Source: Owenia fusiformis
Taxonomy: Eukaryota; Annelida; Polychaeta; Sabellida; Oweniidae
NCBI GenBank assembly: GCA_903813345.2
Contig: CAIIXF020000001.1
Location: 41,447,366 to 41,511,365, forward strand
Direction: 5' to 3'
DNA: 64,000 nucleotides
Part shown: positions 13,101 through 25,300 of the stretch, in pieces
Layout: the number at the start of each line of letters is the position of its first letter
Numbering within the stretch: position 1 is the stretch's first letter
Notes under the pieces: generated by a model
Database searches by the model: none
Told to the model about the DNA's origin: nothing
The model's input: the letters and a program-made list of their open reading frames with translations, nothing else
Translations under genes and position numbers: made by a program

Positions 13101-14437
13101 CTTCGGTCTTACAATCAAAAATGTGATCATAAGCAGTGCTCTAACCCATACAGTCCCCGATGAAGATACAGGTATGTATAAACCTTACAGACTCTGGTCA
13201 CTCCCTAGTCACCCTTCAAATTGAATATGATAATTATCCCAACAAACTATGTTCAGTAGAGATATAGAGAAGCTGTCCGTTAAAATTGTTTGGTTCAAGG
13301 GATAATGAAGCTCTGCTCAAGATGATGTTTTCAAGATTTCCACTGAATTCCAAAATGGCCACCATTTTTCATAGAAAACATAGTTTTTGGTAACTCAAAT
13401 ACAAGTGGACAATTTCTGTTCTTTTATATGCTGATGCATGGAGACAAAGAAGCTGTGTTCAAGAAGAAATTTTCAAGATGACCACTATTTATCAAAACAT
13501 GTTTTGTTCGTTGGGATTTGCTACTCTGTGGAGTTGCTGTTTTCTAGTTTATTGTATTTTTACTTCGTTAAATACAAATTTTGTGAATTTCAAATGTTGA
13601 ACTTTTCAACACCTTATAACATAATTTTTATCTCACTCTTTGGTGTGAACAGGTATCCCAATTAATTTTGATTCCCAAGATGGCTGCTGAATTTAAATTG
13701 GTTGCCAAATTTCAAAGAGAAATAGTTTTTATGATAACACAAATACCGGTATTGCGCTTTGGTCAAAGGTTCATATGCTAATGAATTTATAATATGAAAC
13801 CATGTCATATCATGGGTGTAAATTTTGCCAAAAGGAGACAATATTACTATCCTTATTCTTCTGGCTGGTTATTTCTGTCATGTTATGTTCAAATTGACAT
13901 GTAATATGATAAAATGTTTTGTTCAGTGGGACAAGCTACCCTGGGGAGTTGCTGTTTTTCTAGCTATAATATTGCCAAACTTTGGTTTATTAATCCTAGA
14001 ACTTGATATGCTAATCAAGGGTGTGATACTAGTATTGTTCTGCCTGTGCCTTATTTTAATAAATTGCTGCATGATCATTTTAAACATCTCTGAAAATAAA
14101 CTTGAAACATTTGCTGAGAATTATGAAAAAAGGGTTGCAGATTTGTCAAGCAGATGTAGCCCAGAGATTGTGGGTTTGAGTCCTTTGTGCTCTTTGTATT
14201 TAAAAATTCAGAAAAAATAATTTTTTGCTTCCAGGTGCCATGCTAGGTCTGAATATGGCAGTGAACTCATTAATCCGTACAGTTTCGCCAACAGTAGGAG
14301 GCATAATGCTTAACACATGGGGTTACCCATCTTTTGGATATGTAGGATTTGTCGCGAGCTCTCTAGTCTTCATATATCTATATTTTATACGAAAAGAACC
14401 TAAAGACAGCAATATACATGTATCGCATACAACTTAA
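4101..14437 (+). CDS. SLC22A18: SLC22A18-type major facilitator transporter, complete, ten exons
   Basis: Exons I derive: 4101-4292, 4910-5153, 5464-5596, 6280-6386, 6903-6920, 7147-7248, 9000-9112, 12478-12579, 13051-13171, 14235-14437. All introns are GT-AG, phases agree, and the sum is 1335 nt (444 aa plus stop), close to the 424 aa of the human protein. Family signatures recalled from human SLC22A18 are the GYLQTTF block after KKLGVD, the GGPLYGRFGD loop (the conserved MFS motif between TM2 and TM3), QMVVTDM, the LG(K)LGL(S)YG segment, GYLMS-like GFMMSYVGV, and GAMLGLN followed by RTVSPTVGG near the end. The protein should be a 12-helix membrane carrier; TM1 is in exon 1. Substrate is unsettled in the family (organic cation/proton exchange has been proposed). 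The start is the ATG at 4101, the only one upstream of TM1 in frame. The introns hold two Helentron-like elements, a giant foldback and small MITEs. The 3' UTR begins with a hairpin MITE 20 bp after the stop. Confidence 0.9.
4450..4861 (+). mobile_element. Helentron-like element, family A, short copy
   Basis: In SLC22A18 intron 1. 5' end ATGTCACCACC with a nearby GGTGGTGACAT-type dyad; 3' end GGTGGTGACA plus the hairpin TGACATTTTGTCA, then TGTTAATGCCTTG. It holds about two copies of the ~130-bp unit found in the long copy at 54752-56757. Confidence 0.65.
6903..6920 (+). other. SLC22A18: 18-nt micro-exon of the SLC22A18 gene
   Basis: Between the exon ending at 6386 and the one starting at 7147, both phase 1, lies an AG-flanked 18-nt block followed by GTAAAA. 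Included, it adds six residues (D-G-N-E-A-N in frame) to the polar cytoplasmic loop between the two six-helix halves. Skipped, the reading frame is kept. The splice signals are seen; inclusion is inferred. Confidence 0.5.
7511..8381 (+). mobile_element. Helentron-like element, family B
   Basis: In SLC22A18 intron 6. 5' GCTCACACAGT has an exact inverted partner ACTGTGTGAGC near the 3' end, followed by the hairpin AGGACCgtGGGTCCT. The 5' terminal ~30 bp is repeated at 7622-7652 around a GTCCGTCC run. It contains one copy (about 8028-8160) of the internal unit used by family A. Confidence 0.65.
9216..12058. mobile_element. Giant foldback element, 2.8 kb, arms made of ~170-bp tandem repeats
   Basis: Occupies most of SLC22A18 intron 7. 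It starts TAGGCCATCAGC and ends GCTGATGGCCTA. The two arms are inverted copies of each other, turning near 10990-11015. Each arm holds tandem units of roughly 165-195 bp carrying AAATCCAAGATGGCCACCAA (left arm near 9522, 9686, 9835, 10030, 10199, 10365, 10525). No coding frame is supported. The pattern resembles Drosophila FB/Galileo foldbacks in architecture only. Confidence 0.85.
12752..13005. mobile_element. 254-bp MITE in SLC22A18 intron 8
   Basis: Terminal inverted repeats CATAGGCGTAGCC / GGCTACGCCGATG, with the direct repeat GGATAA at 12746-12751 and 13006-13011. C-tracts lie inside. Confidence 0.7.
13253..13720 (+). repeat. Dispersed repeat in SLC22A18 intron 9
   Basis: Starts GATATAGAGAAGCTGTC and carries AAATGGCCACCATTTTTC. 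The same order of motifs occurs after 51570 at the end of ALP-2. The right boundary is uncertain, and related but degenerate sequence continues toward 14000. Confidence 0.5.
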
Positions 14438-14457
14438 TGATTCCAAATTGTATAATA

Positions 14458-15100
14458 CAGGGTGTCCCGAAAGTATGGGGCCCCCCCTAGGCAGACATAT
14501 TCCAGTGTCCTCATAGTATGTATCATATATCATTTTAAAGCTTATCCAAAGTTACATTGATTTGCCAAGTATCATGGTTTAACTCCCAACTGGGAAAAAG
14601 TTACAGTCATTTTAAAAGTTAGTGTTTTGTCAAAATAAAGTTCAATTTTACTCCACATCACTAGTCAATGAGGCCCCCCTTGGCCATGTTAACAGCAGCA
14701 ATTATTTTCAGATATGACTTTAAAAGCCCTTCAAATAGGGGTGGGGAATTTTATAACCCTCTTAAAACCTGTTATGGCACTTTAGAAGAGTTTCCTTAGA
14801 GTTTCTACCCTCACCGTTCTCTTTTTCCAACTCAATATCCATCTGACCCGAAAAGAATTGCTGCTGTTACAATGGCCCTGAAGGACACATTAACTAGTGA
14901 TTTGGTGTAAAATTGAACTTAATTTTGACCAAACACTAAATTTTGAAATGCCTGTCATTTTTTCACATTTGAAAGTTGAATCATGATACTTGGTGAATCA
15001 ATATAACTTTGGATGAGCTTTAAAATGACATATGACACATACTATGACGACACTGGTATATGTCTGCCTAGGGGGGGCCCCATACTTTCGGGACACCCTG
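14458..15100. mobile_element. 643-bp TA-flanked hairpin MITE (mariner-like ends) in the SLC22A18 3' UTR
   Basis: Ends CAGGGTGTCCCGAAAGTATG and its reverse complement, flanked by TA (14456-14457, 15101-15102). Almost the whole element is one imperfect palindrome turning near 14780. TA target and CAGGGTG ends are typical of Tc1/mariner derivatives. Confidence 0.85.
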
Positions 15101-15102
15101 TA

Positions 15103-16774
15103 CATTGTACACAGGGTGCATCATCATGACAATATATACAGATTTTGAACAAAGGCTGTTTTTTATTAATTCTGGTGAAAAAGAAGTTGGGAGGTTTTTC
15201 TGTTGACTTTCTGACGCTTGATAATGATACATGGATCATTACAGTGTACACTGTACTAAACCTGACTAAACCACAAGTAAACAATCTACTGTCATCAATT
15301 TTCATTTTTCAGTGGGAGAAAAAAAGTCATCACTTCTTGTAAATCAGAATTTTGGGAAAAAGTCAGTCTTAGAATTAAACGCCTTTGATTTTAAAATGCA
15401 GTTTAATTTAACAAAACATTCTATACAATACTATCTCCTACTGTGCAGTTATTACTATTGTTATTAATATCATTGTATTTATATTTACAATGTTTAATTC
15501 ATAATTTTGAGATTACCTCTCATTGAGGGAGCTTTTTATTACTATCCGATACTTATAGACATTGACATTTAAGCTGATAAACGCACACCATAGGCTTTTA
15601 TTGGAGTCAAGTATTCCTACGTTCATATATATATGTACATGTAATTAATTAATCTCATACAGGTATTGAACTTGAACTCGAAGACCTCTTTCATGAGTGA
15701 TTTGTAAATGAGAGATTTTAGTTTGTTGGTAGCTTCGGCCAAGTCGGTATTTTTTACTTATGATATCTGATCTTGAATTATTACCGCGGTCATAATAGAA
15801 ATCAAGATAAGTAAAAGAGACCGACTTGGGCAAGGCTAGTTTATCGGGTAATTTCTACAATACATAATGATTTTTTATGTTAAACCTTATATTCATAGAT
15901 TTTATATTACATTATGTGATAGAACAACATAGAATAAACATGGTTTTACTTAGGTTATATATACTGTATGAACATATTTATGTACAATACTTGATAACTG
16001 TTTCAATGTACTGAGGTATTCACATATAATACACAGGTTTCATTCATTTATTCTTCACTCCAAAGGCATGGTATTCCAAGTTTTAACCATCTTCTCTAAG
16101 TAAGCAAGAACTTATTCTGGATCATGTAGCCCTGCATTTGGAGGTTTTGCAGGACATTATTTACATACATGTACATGTTACGTTGAATGGTTAAAACACA
16201 GATCATGACATTAGAGAGATTTGGCATTGACAACTCCCTCATATGTCAGGTTTATAAATACAGAATATCAGATCATTTTGAGTGATATCATTCAATAAAT
16301 TGATATAAGATATCAACACGAGTGAGAAATGATCTGATATAACAAAAATGATCTGAAATTGGATTTCCTTTAGAAAAAATGTCTGAAAAAATTCACACAG
16401 ATCTCTTTTAAATCAGAAATATCACTAGCTATTGTTGTACAGATACAATGATCGTGGTATAAAATGTCCTTAGTAAATGAAAATAAAGTACCGTGATACT
16501 TGACCTAAGTTTTATCAGCATCCACTCTCCAATATGTATATTGCAAAATAACTTAAGTTCACATGCAAAGATTTAGGTAATTTCAATCAAAACTCCACCA
16601 AGCTAGTTAAATAGAATAGAAGGCAAAATCTATGTTATATGGATCATTATGGTCTCATTATTAACTAAAAGAGTAAAATCTATTTTAATAATTATGTTTT
16701 CCTAATTCCAAAATCCCTCATTAACAAAGTTGGGAGGTTGGTTTAACAGGTAATGAAATGGATTGCATTTAAAA
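15103..16774. other. Intergenic AT-rich DNA after SLC22A18
   Basis: No gene or clear element. AATAAA at about 15932 could serve SLC22A18 if its 3' UTR is long. An imperfect 109-bp hairpin lies at 15731-15839. Confidence 0.5.
15731..15839. repeat. Imperfect hairpin of 109 bp
   Basis: The left arm contains GCCAAGTCGGTATTTTTTAC and the right arm the inverse GTAAAAGAGACCGACTTGGGC. Could be a very short MITE; no target duplication is clear. Confidence 0.6.
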
Positions 16775-17886
16775 CTTAAAGGGGCAACAAGCATTCTGAT
16801 ACTCAGACCATCTCTGCTATGCACAAGAATGAAACAAGGAAACTGAGAGAAGGCTGTGATATCTCATGATGGGCAACAAGGACTGTAGAGAGAAAATTAG
16901 AAAATGTTTATTTTTTCTGAGCTATCAGGTGTAAATTTGACTTAACATCTTCTTTGACTTACCTATTTTCTAAAAATGTATGGATAAACTATCAATTTCA
17001 GCATTAAGAAGTGTAAATTCAGTTCAAAGCTTCTATAAAGGGAGTCCCACTTAATATAGAGTTTTAAGATCCACAAAGTTTCAAGAGGAATATCATCTGA
17101 AATAATGTTCATCCAGGGGGTTTCTTTGAGGATAATGAAAATATATGTTAGTCTTGATGAAATATACAAACTTTAGTATATTTTGACACTGGTTGATGAT
17201 CCATTGAATGGCCCCTCTGCATTAATTGTTGCACCTTTAATGCAAATGTTTGAAATGCCCCCTGACAGTACTTAGTGTGCTAAGTGATAAAGGCTGTGAT
17301 CCCATTCTTATTTAACACTTCTGTACCAGGGGTGGTCTTGGAAATCAAGAGGCACTTTAGGTCTAGTAACCAAATATTAGGGAAAGGATTTCAGTTACAA
17401 TATTTACAATTGCAAAGTAATTATTTACATCCGGGAGGAAACGTATAATGGTCCATATAGTTTTGTTAAGCTCATATTGATATTGTTCTCTGAATCTTCA
17501 AGCTTTGTAAACTTAAAGGTGCAATAATTAGTGCAGAGGGGTCATTCAATGATCATGGACCAGTGTCAAAATATATTTAAGTTTGGATATTTCATCAAGA
17601 CTAACATCTATTTTTATTATCTACAAAGAAACCCCCTAGATAAACATTATTTTAGCTTATATTCCTCTTGAAACATGGTGGATCTTAAAAATATAAAAGT
17701 GGAAGTCCCCTTTTTGAAGCTTTGAGCTGAATTTACACTTCTTAATGCTGAAATTGATAATTTATCCATACATTTTAAGAAAATAGGTATGTCAAAGAAG
17801 ATGTTAAACCAAATGTTGCCTTGATAGCTCAGAAAAAATGAAAAAACTTTCCTATTTTCTCTACAGTCCTTATTGCCCCTTTAAGT
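16775..17886. mobile_element. 1.1-kb foldback element between SLC22A18 and ALP-1
   Basis: Ends ACTTAAAGGGGCAA and its inverse TTGCCCCTTTAAGT. The arms are ~450 bp each, with co-linear inverted matches (for example CAGCATTAAGAAGTGTAAAT versus its complement), and the centre is near 17240-17510. No coding frame. Confidence 0.85.
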
Positions 17887-18994
17887 TACTCTTGACCCCC
17901 TGAAGGTTTAAAAATATAACCACATGGCACAAAGAATTGTTCAATATTGTAAACAATCACATTACCTAATGTCATATTTGCCTAGGGGTTTAATTGGCAA
18001 ATTCCACAATGATTAATTTTCGCGAATTGCACAAAAAGTTCCAGGAGTCCATTAAATGTTCAAATAAACTTTTGGGAGGGCGAGTATTCAGAAATAATGT
18101 TTTGGCATATATTGACCTGATCCCTAAGCAGAGACATATTTGATGGATTACATTTCAAAACATACACTAGAATGCCAAGCTCACATCCAAATTGAGAACT
18201 GTATCAGTTTAAGTACATAGAGCATTGTTTTGTAAGTTCTTCTAATTGAAAAATGTATAATGAAACTATGTTGTCTCAATTCCAGTGGATTTTTACATGA
18301 TGGGTCAGATTCTTCTAATCTAAAAATGTGAAATGAAACTATAATGTCTCAGGTTATATTTATTATTACTTGATGGATAAAACTGTTTTAAATGAAAATT
18401 TTCACTATTGTCTTAATTTGTCTTTAACAATGAAATTAACATATGGCCATTAGTCTCATTTCATTTAGTTGAGTAAAGTTCAAATTAATTCTGATATGGC
18501 TGAACATGTTTATACATATTTAGTTGATATTAAGTTTATGTTGTTATCTGTATACATATCACATATGTTTGATCTTTCATGATGACCATGCTCTCAGGCA
18601 TCTTCATCATCATCAAGTTTAGGTAAGTTGGAGGCTTTCTAGCTGCCTATGTTCTTCCATCTGTTCTATTTATTTTAGGGGTTAAATTTCCCCTTCTAAA
18701 CCCATAACTTGATATTTTGTAAGGGAGAAACATTTCCCTGTATTAATCTGACAGGAACTGGTATCCTTAGTCTAATAGGACCGTAGTGTTTGAGCGAACT
18801 CCCCCCCCCCAATTTTTGGACCAAAATTGGCAAAAGTGAACCCCCTGGAATTTTTCAAAAAGTGAACTCCCCTTGGCAAATCCTGGCTATGGGCTTGGGC
18901 AGTTCTGCTAGCCAGTGTCAGTCTTTTAACAAGTCAGCAGCACTCCATCTGGTAATCACCTCTCTGGTATTCTAGATAATTAGTCAAATCTCTA
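17887..18994. other. Intergenic DNA before ALP-1
   Basis: AT-rich. A short C-tract segment at 18785-18895 (GTGAACCCCC, TGGCAAATCCTGGCTATGG) looks like repeat debris. No gene seen. Confidence 0.5.
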
Positions 18995-19067
18995 TGTCAG
19001 AGCCTGGTTTTGAACCCAGGACCTTGGCATTAAAAGACAGGTGCTTTATCCATTGCCCCATGGAGCC
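18995..19067 (-). repeat. tRNA-like 73-bp block (tRNA pseudogene or SINE head)
   Basis: On the minus strand it starts GGCTCCATGGGGCAATGG (box A-like), has a seven-base loop CTTTTAA where a TTT anticodon would sit, and a T-arm CCTGG-GTTCAAA-CCAGG with box B GGTTCAAAACC. The acceptor ends do not pair and the anticodon stem is poor, so it is not an intact tRNA. It lies ~290 bp upstream of the ALP-1 start. Confidence 0.55.
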
Positions 19068-19233
19068 ATTCACAAATTGGATTTTAGTTTAAAACAACAA
19101 TAATTTCAGTTTTGAGACATTCCCTTTTTGTGTATAATCAGGATCGAGTGTATATGCATACTCTGTCAAAGATAAGTCAAGAGATTAAATCCACAACTCA
19201 TAACTCATGACAAGTAGTGGCTCTAAGTTCACC

Positions 19234-19350
19234 TTCATTGCATTGAATATACTATTGGGTGCTATGTGCATAACTGGTCACAATTAAGAACAAAAGTTGT
19301 GACTAGGTATTAATTTATTACTTATAAGATTATTACAAGGAACATCAGTC
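19234..19350 (+). promoter_or_regulatory. Conserved upstream block of ALP-1 (putative promoter)
   Basis: This stretch matches the region just upstream of ALP-2 (29695-29824) in order and spacing. Both have TTCATTGCATTGAA, then ACTATTGG (an inverted CCAAT-like core), then GGTCACA, then GTATTAATT. Either it is retained because of recent duplication or it is selected as promoter; the sequence alone cannot separate these. Confidence 0.45.
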
Positions 19351-19353
19351 AAT

Positions 19354-22300
19354 ATGAAGATTTTAATCATATCATCAATTTTAAGTTTGGCTTTTGGAGC
19401 AAGAATTGGAACTATACGTAAGTACTTTGATATTATAGAACATTACAATTACAACTCATTCATTACTTAAGGGCAGGGTGCATGTTGGGAAATTTTCTGC
19501 ATTCCTCAATTGAGTCACATGTTATTTTTCAAACAAGAATAACTCCTTCCCCTCATTGTAATTGTAATGAAAAAAATTTCCATCATGCACCCGGACCTAA
19601 AAATTCTGAAATGGTGAATTCAACTTCACTGGGATACTACATTTTACACAGTCAATATGTCTGTGCAACAAGATGGCTTGCCTTCTAATAGCAGATTTTT
19701 GAAAAATGTTTTATTTTCTCTATTTACGAGTGCCCATTCTCGAATGATTTCTCCATAAGTGTTTTGAGCAGTTAACAAATGGTTTCTTGATTTAAATGAT
19801 GTAATTAGTATTCACTCAGCATCATCATGAAGCACCAGTTGGAGTTCCTCATTGAGCGACGCTGTTCTGTGCTTCAGAACTTCAGTGTGGAGTCTGTTAC
19901 AAAAGTGAGGAATCAAAACTGTGAATTTATCCCTTGTGATGATGGAGGGTGACTTTTGAAATAGAAATTATGTACAAGCTGCAAAAGCTGCAAAGGTTTC
20001 CGGACAACTCGGACCCAGGACAACTCGGACCCTGGACAACTCGGACCCAAGACATCTCGGACCCAAGACAACTCGGACCCAAGACAACTCGGACCCAAGA
20101 CAACTCGGACCACTTTTTGAAATGATGATTTTTATCATTATATTTGGTTTTAATTATTTTTTATGTTTATTTTGACATATATTATATATTGTGAATTAAT
20201 ATATTATGTTAATTTGATGAAATTGTTTTAAATTAATGTTTTGATGAGAGTTAAGATGTAAGAAATTATTGAAGCTAAAGACCCAAGACAACTTGGACCA
20301 CTTTTTGAAATGATGGTTTTTATCATTGTATGGGGTTCTAATTTTTTGTTTAATGTTTTTTTTCATATATTATATATTGTGAATTTATATATTTTGTTAA
20401 TTCGATGAAATTGTTTTAAATTAAATCAACTATAATTTCAAAAGATGGCCCGAGTTGTCTTGGGTCTTCAGCTTCAATATTCTCTTACTGGTTTTCCTTC
20501 ATAACTTTCATCAAATAAGTCAAATTAAAACATTTTCATCAAATTAATACAAAATATGAAGTCACAATATATAATATATGTATTAATTTTCATAAATGAA
20601 AATAAAACCACACATAATGATAAAAATCATAATTTTAAAAAGTGGTCCGAGTTGTCTTGGGTCCGAGATGTCTTGGGTCCGAGTTGTCCAGGGTCCGAGT
20701 TGTCCTGGGTCCGAGTTGTCCAGTTACCGCTGCAAAGCATATAATAATGGAGAAAATCATTGAAGAATTTGATAAGTACACGTGGATGCGTTTGTGAAGT
20801 AATCCATCAGAAGTCATATACTTGTACCTTTTACTTGTTTTGAAAATCATTCATATCAAAGGTAACGCACAGCATTTTTCAAAACATTAGTCATCTTGAC
20901 CTGGTCCCTGGTTCAGGATGTTTTCACCTGAAGTCATACATTCTAAGACAATACATCGTTGAACCACTCTAAACATATTTTACATTTATATTTGTTTGAG
21001 CGAAGTGATTTAAGAATATAAACGTAGTTTATATAATATGTGCACTAAAGTGACGAGAGGCATGGTTCATAATTAGAATATGCAACAAAATTGAGCGAAG
21101 TTTTTTAATTAGATTGCCCCCCCCCCCCTTCTCCCAAGGGCATTGGCCATGTACTGATGTAAGTGAGTTTTAGGACATTATGGGCTTGGTTGCCTAACAC
21201 AAGCCACACCTTTGTTGCGTTATGTAACATAACGTACCTAACATAATGCACATAATATAGATATAAATATATGCACTTATCCTATAAAACACAGCTTGGT
21301 GAGACACCTATAATCCTGCTTGACTGGTTTGACATATTTGCATATCTGAAATTTTGACTAAAATCTAAGAATTTCAACTGTTGTGTAATGAAATACCAGA
21401 ATGATGTAATTCTCTGAACTTCTACATTCCTGATAGATGTAGGCTCCAAACTTGACCTTTGTCTTGAACTCATTACTCAAGGAATCTCAAGCCACTGTGT
21501 ATGTGGGTTCACTAAATAAGTACTACAAAGATAAGAATTTATATTATGGAAGAACCAAAGCAAGGCTTAATATGGTTTGACTCAAACCAGCTGTAATACT
21601 ATATATAGAAAATATAATATTGTAATTGTGTTATCAATTACAATGTTGTTTATTATACAAACATTGTAATTGTATTATAATTTGATTGAATGGTCTGAAA
21701 TCGCAATGCAGGGTATTGTTTTCAGTTCAGTGGTTACAATACAATTATCATGCAAACTTGTTTGAGCAAGAATTGTAAAATATTTGGACCTAAATGGGTC
21801 CTTTTTTAAAATTATATTGTAATTGTGGTTTTTCGATTGTCATTTTGATTTTTGAATGATGGGATTGGGATGTAAATATTGTTTGTTTGTGTGTTAGTTC
21901 ATATTTTGGGATATTGGGGGTTGTTTCTTTATAACTGATTGGACTCTCAGACTTTTCTTTGGTTAAATATTTCATTTTTGCAGATAATTTAATTTTGGGT
22001 TCTTGCATTGGAATTATGAATTTATATCAAGACTTTCTCCTGTTCATGTATATATGGAGTGATAATGTTGATTCAAATTTTACTCCTGTTCATGTATGTA
22101 ATCAGGAGTGATATTGTTGATTCTACAAGTGATCATTTATCTCCTTAATAAATGTAGACTGAAACGGTTTAACATGCAACAGTTCAAGAGCCATTGAATC
22201 ATATACCTCCTCAATATACAACGTTCAAGTGAAATAATTTGCTGTAGAAGAACCAGGTTGTTCAAGTGTATTTAGTCTAATGTGGTCATATATGCTTTGT

Positions 22301-25300
22301 ATTGCACATCAAAAGGGCACCATATTTCACCTTTTAAGAGGGACTAATATATATTGAACATCTCAAGTTGGACATACACACCCATCCTCTCCCCCCCCCA
22401 TTTCACCATTGTGTTAAAGCCTGAATATATTTGTTTTTTTCTGCAAAATGTAAAAGTACAAATGTATCTGATTTAGGAGTATGTATTTCTTGAACTTTTG
22501 ACTTTTGATAAATATTTAACAGGACTAAAGTATATATTGTAATTTTGATATTGTGAACTATTCAATTTTTTTGTAATATACCTTTAAACGCTGGGTATTA
22601 AAACCAGGCTTTGTATTCCAGCTATTACATGCAAAAATGTTAAGATTTTAAATCAAGTCATGATATTATGGTCATAAAACTTCTTTTTGATCTTTGAGAT
22701 ACTGGCCATTTGTTTCATTATGACTAAAATGGTTAAAATGGGGTCATTTTAAAAATACTAATGTAACCGTATGTTTCAGCTAATGTTGACTGGAACTCTC
22801 AAGCCCAGAATACACTTAAAGAAAGGTTAGGAAGACCACAGAACACAAATGTTGCAAAAAATATTATATTCTTCTTGGGTGATGGTATGGGTGTTTCTAC
22901 GGTAACAGGAATCAGAATCTATAAGGGACAGAAGGCCGGTAACCCTGGAGAGGAAACTATACTCAATATGGATAAATTACCATATACTGGACTTGCAAAG
23001 GTAATGTGACATGCTTTTTCTTGCCATTAGTTTCACACTGCATTGATGATGTCAGTTACATGATATATGATTTGCTATGTTGATAGTACTATGATATGTT
23101 GTCCAAAACACTTATAGATGTCTATTACAATCCCCTTTTGATTATGCCATGTTCACAAGTGAAGATAGTGTATGGCCTCTTTGTGATCATATTTCAATAC
23201 ATGTACAGTATTGTTGGACATTAGACAAGTTTTGTGACATATCCCAGAGAGATGTCCTACTCTCAATGTTCTTTTACTGAGAAGCTTTGTTAGCTGAGGG
23301 CTGACCTTTTTAAGACATCATTGTTATCAGTTGTTTAAACATTACAAATTATTTTGAACAGAACAGCCATTTCCCTCATTCCATATCCTTTATTTTACCT
23401 AATTGTGACATTATCTCATTTTTATTGCTTTCCTTATTTTTGTGCTCTTATTGACCTTTTGAGAGGAATCTTTCTCTTGGAATAGATTTTGCTTATTCAA
23501 CATGTATAGTTTTTTGTATTTGATTTATGGACTTAATCTCCTAAAGTATTTCTAGAGATTGACTAGATTGTCAATTGTACCATTGTACAATATATATACA
23601 ATACATTGGTTATTCAATGTATTATTGGTTATGTGCCTGTTTGTTGATATTCATCATATAAATATTGGCTGGGTAGGCCTACCTTTTTGTTGACATTTAT
23701 TGTACATTGGTTTTATACCTATGCCCCCCACCTATTTGTTGACATTCATTGTATTATTATTGGTTGTGTGCCTGTTTGTTGATATTCATCGTATAAATAT
23801 TGGCTGTGTACCTTTTTGTTGACATTCATTGTACATTGGTTTTAGACCAATTTGTTGACATTCATTGTATTATTCTTGGTTTTGTGACTGTTTGTTGATA
23901 TTCATCATATAAATATTGGCTGCATACCTTTTTGTTGACATTCATTGTACATTGGTTTTATACCTATTTGTTGACATTCATTGTATTGTTATTGGTTGTG
24001 TGCCTATCTGTTGACACTCATTTGTACATTTGTCTGATACCTTTTTGTTGACATTCATTGCAGACCTACAACACAGACAGACAAGTCCCAGACTCTGCTG
24101 CCACAGCCACAGCCTTCCTCAGTGGGGTAAAGGCCAACTATGGGACAGTAGGGGTAGACCAGACACTCCCTAGGTTCCAGTGTGAAGGACTTGAACAGGC
24201 AAAGGTTCCATCCATTTTTAAATGGTCCCAAGATGAAGGTAATGATCATGAATATTTATGTGGTGTTACAAAGATTTGTAACAATATAATCGTTGATAAT
24301 GTATTGATTTGATATCACAGTAGGTTTACAGTCTGTGATATCTCTATTAGCATGATGTCTGCAGAACTGAAAAACGACATCACATTCTTTACAATGACAT
24401 GTACTGTGACTTGATGCAATGTCAAAAAATGTATATTGAACAGTTTAAGCTTACAATGATCTTCCTGCATAATATTGTTTCATTGATTTATGTCAGGTAA
24501 AAACACTGGACTTGTGACATCCACTCGTATCACACATGCTACCCCATCAGTGGCTTATCAGTGATATCACAGTAGGTTTACGGTCTGTGATATCTCTAGC
24601 ATGATGTCTGCAGAACTGAAAAACTGTATTGTGACTTGATGCAATGTCAAAAAATATATATTAATCAGTTTAAGCTGACAATGATCTTCTTGCATAATAT
24701 TGTTTCATTGATTTATGTTAGGTAAAAACACTGGACTTGTGACATCCACTCGTATCACACATGCTACCCCATCAGTTGCCTATGCCCATGCAGGAGATCG
24801 CTACTGGGAAAATGATAAAGCAGCAACAGGATCCTGTCCTGACATTGCGAGACAATTGATTGAAAATGAAGTTGGGAAAAACTTGAAGGTTTGATTATGA
24901 AATAATATTCCTCTTCCTGGAAACACTCAGGCCATCAATTTAGTGCTAGACCTATTCAATATAGAAGTGAAAATTCTTGTTATTCTATGTTACAATTCCA
25001 AGTGTATTTAATAAATAAAATCAACATATTGCAGTAGTTGTATTTAACTCAACCTCTAGATGTTTTGTACTGTATAAATGCCTAAATGGGTAGCTACAAT
25101 GCATGTCATTTGCATTTGACCACAGTTGATATAAACTTTGAAATAACAAAAATGATTTTATGACTTGTTTAGGTTGTTTTGGGAGGGGGCAGATCTTACT
25201 TCACACCTAAGACACTTGTAGACCCTGAAGTAAATACAACATTTGGAAGAAGAAGTGATGGAAGGAACCTTATTGAGGTAACATTATTTTGTTATATTCG

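Noticed and set aside
13825-14220. 131-codon hydrophobic frame in SLC22A18 intron 9
   Set aside because: It lies between two well-supported exons, has no splice logic, resembles no family, and overlaps degenerate repeat sequence.
18995-19067. Functional tRNA-Lys(TTT) gene
   Set aside because: The acceptor stem does not pair and the anticodon stem is poor, so it is better treated as a tRNA-derived repeat.
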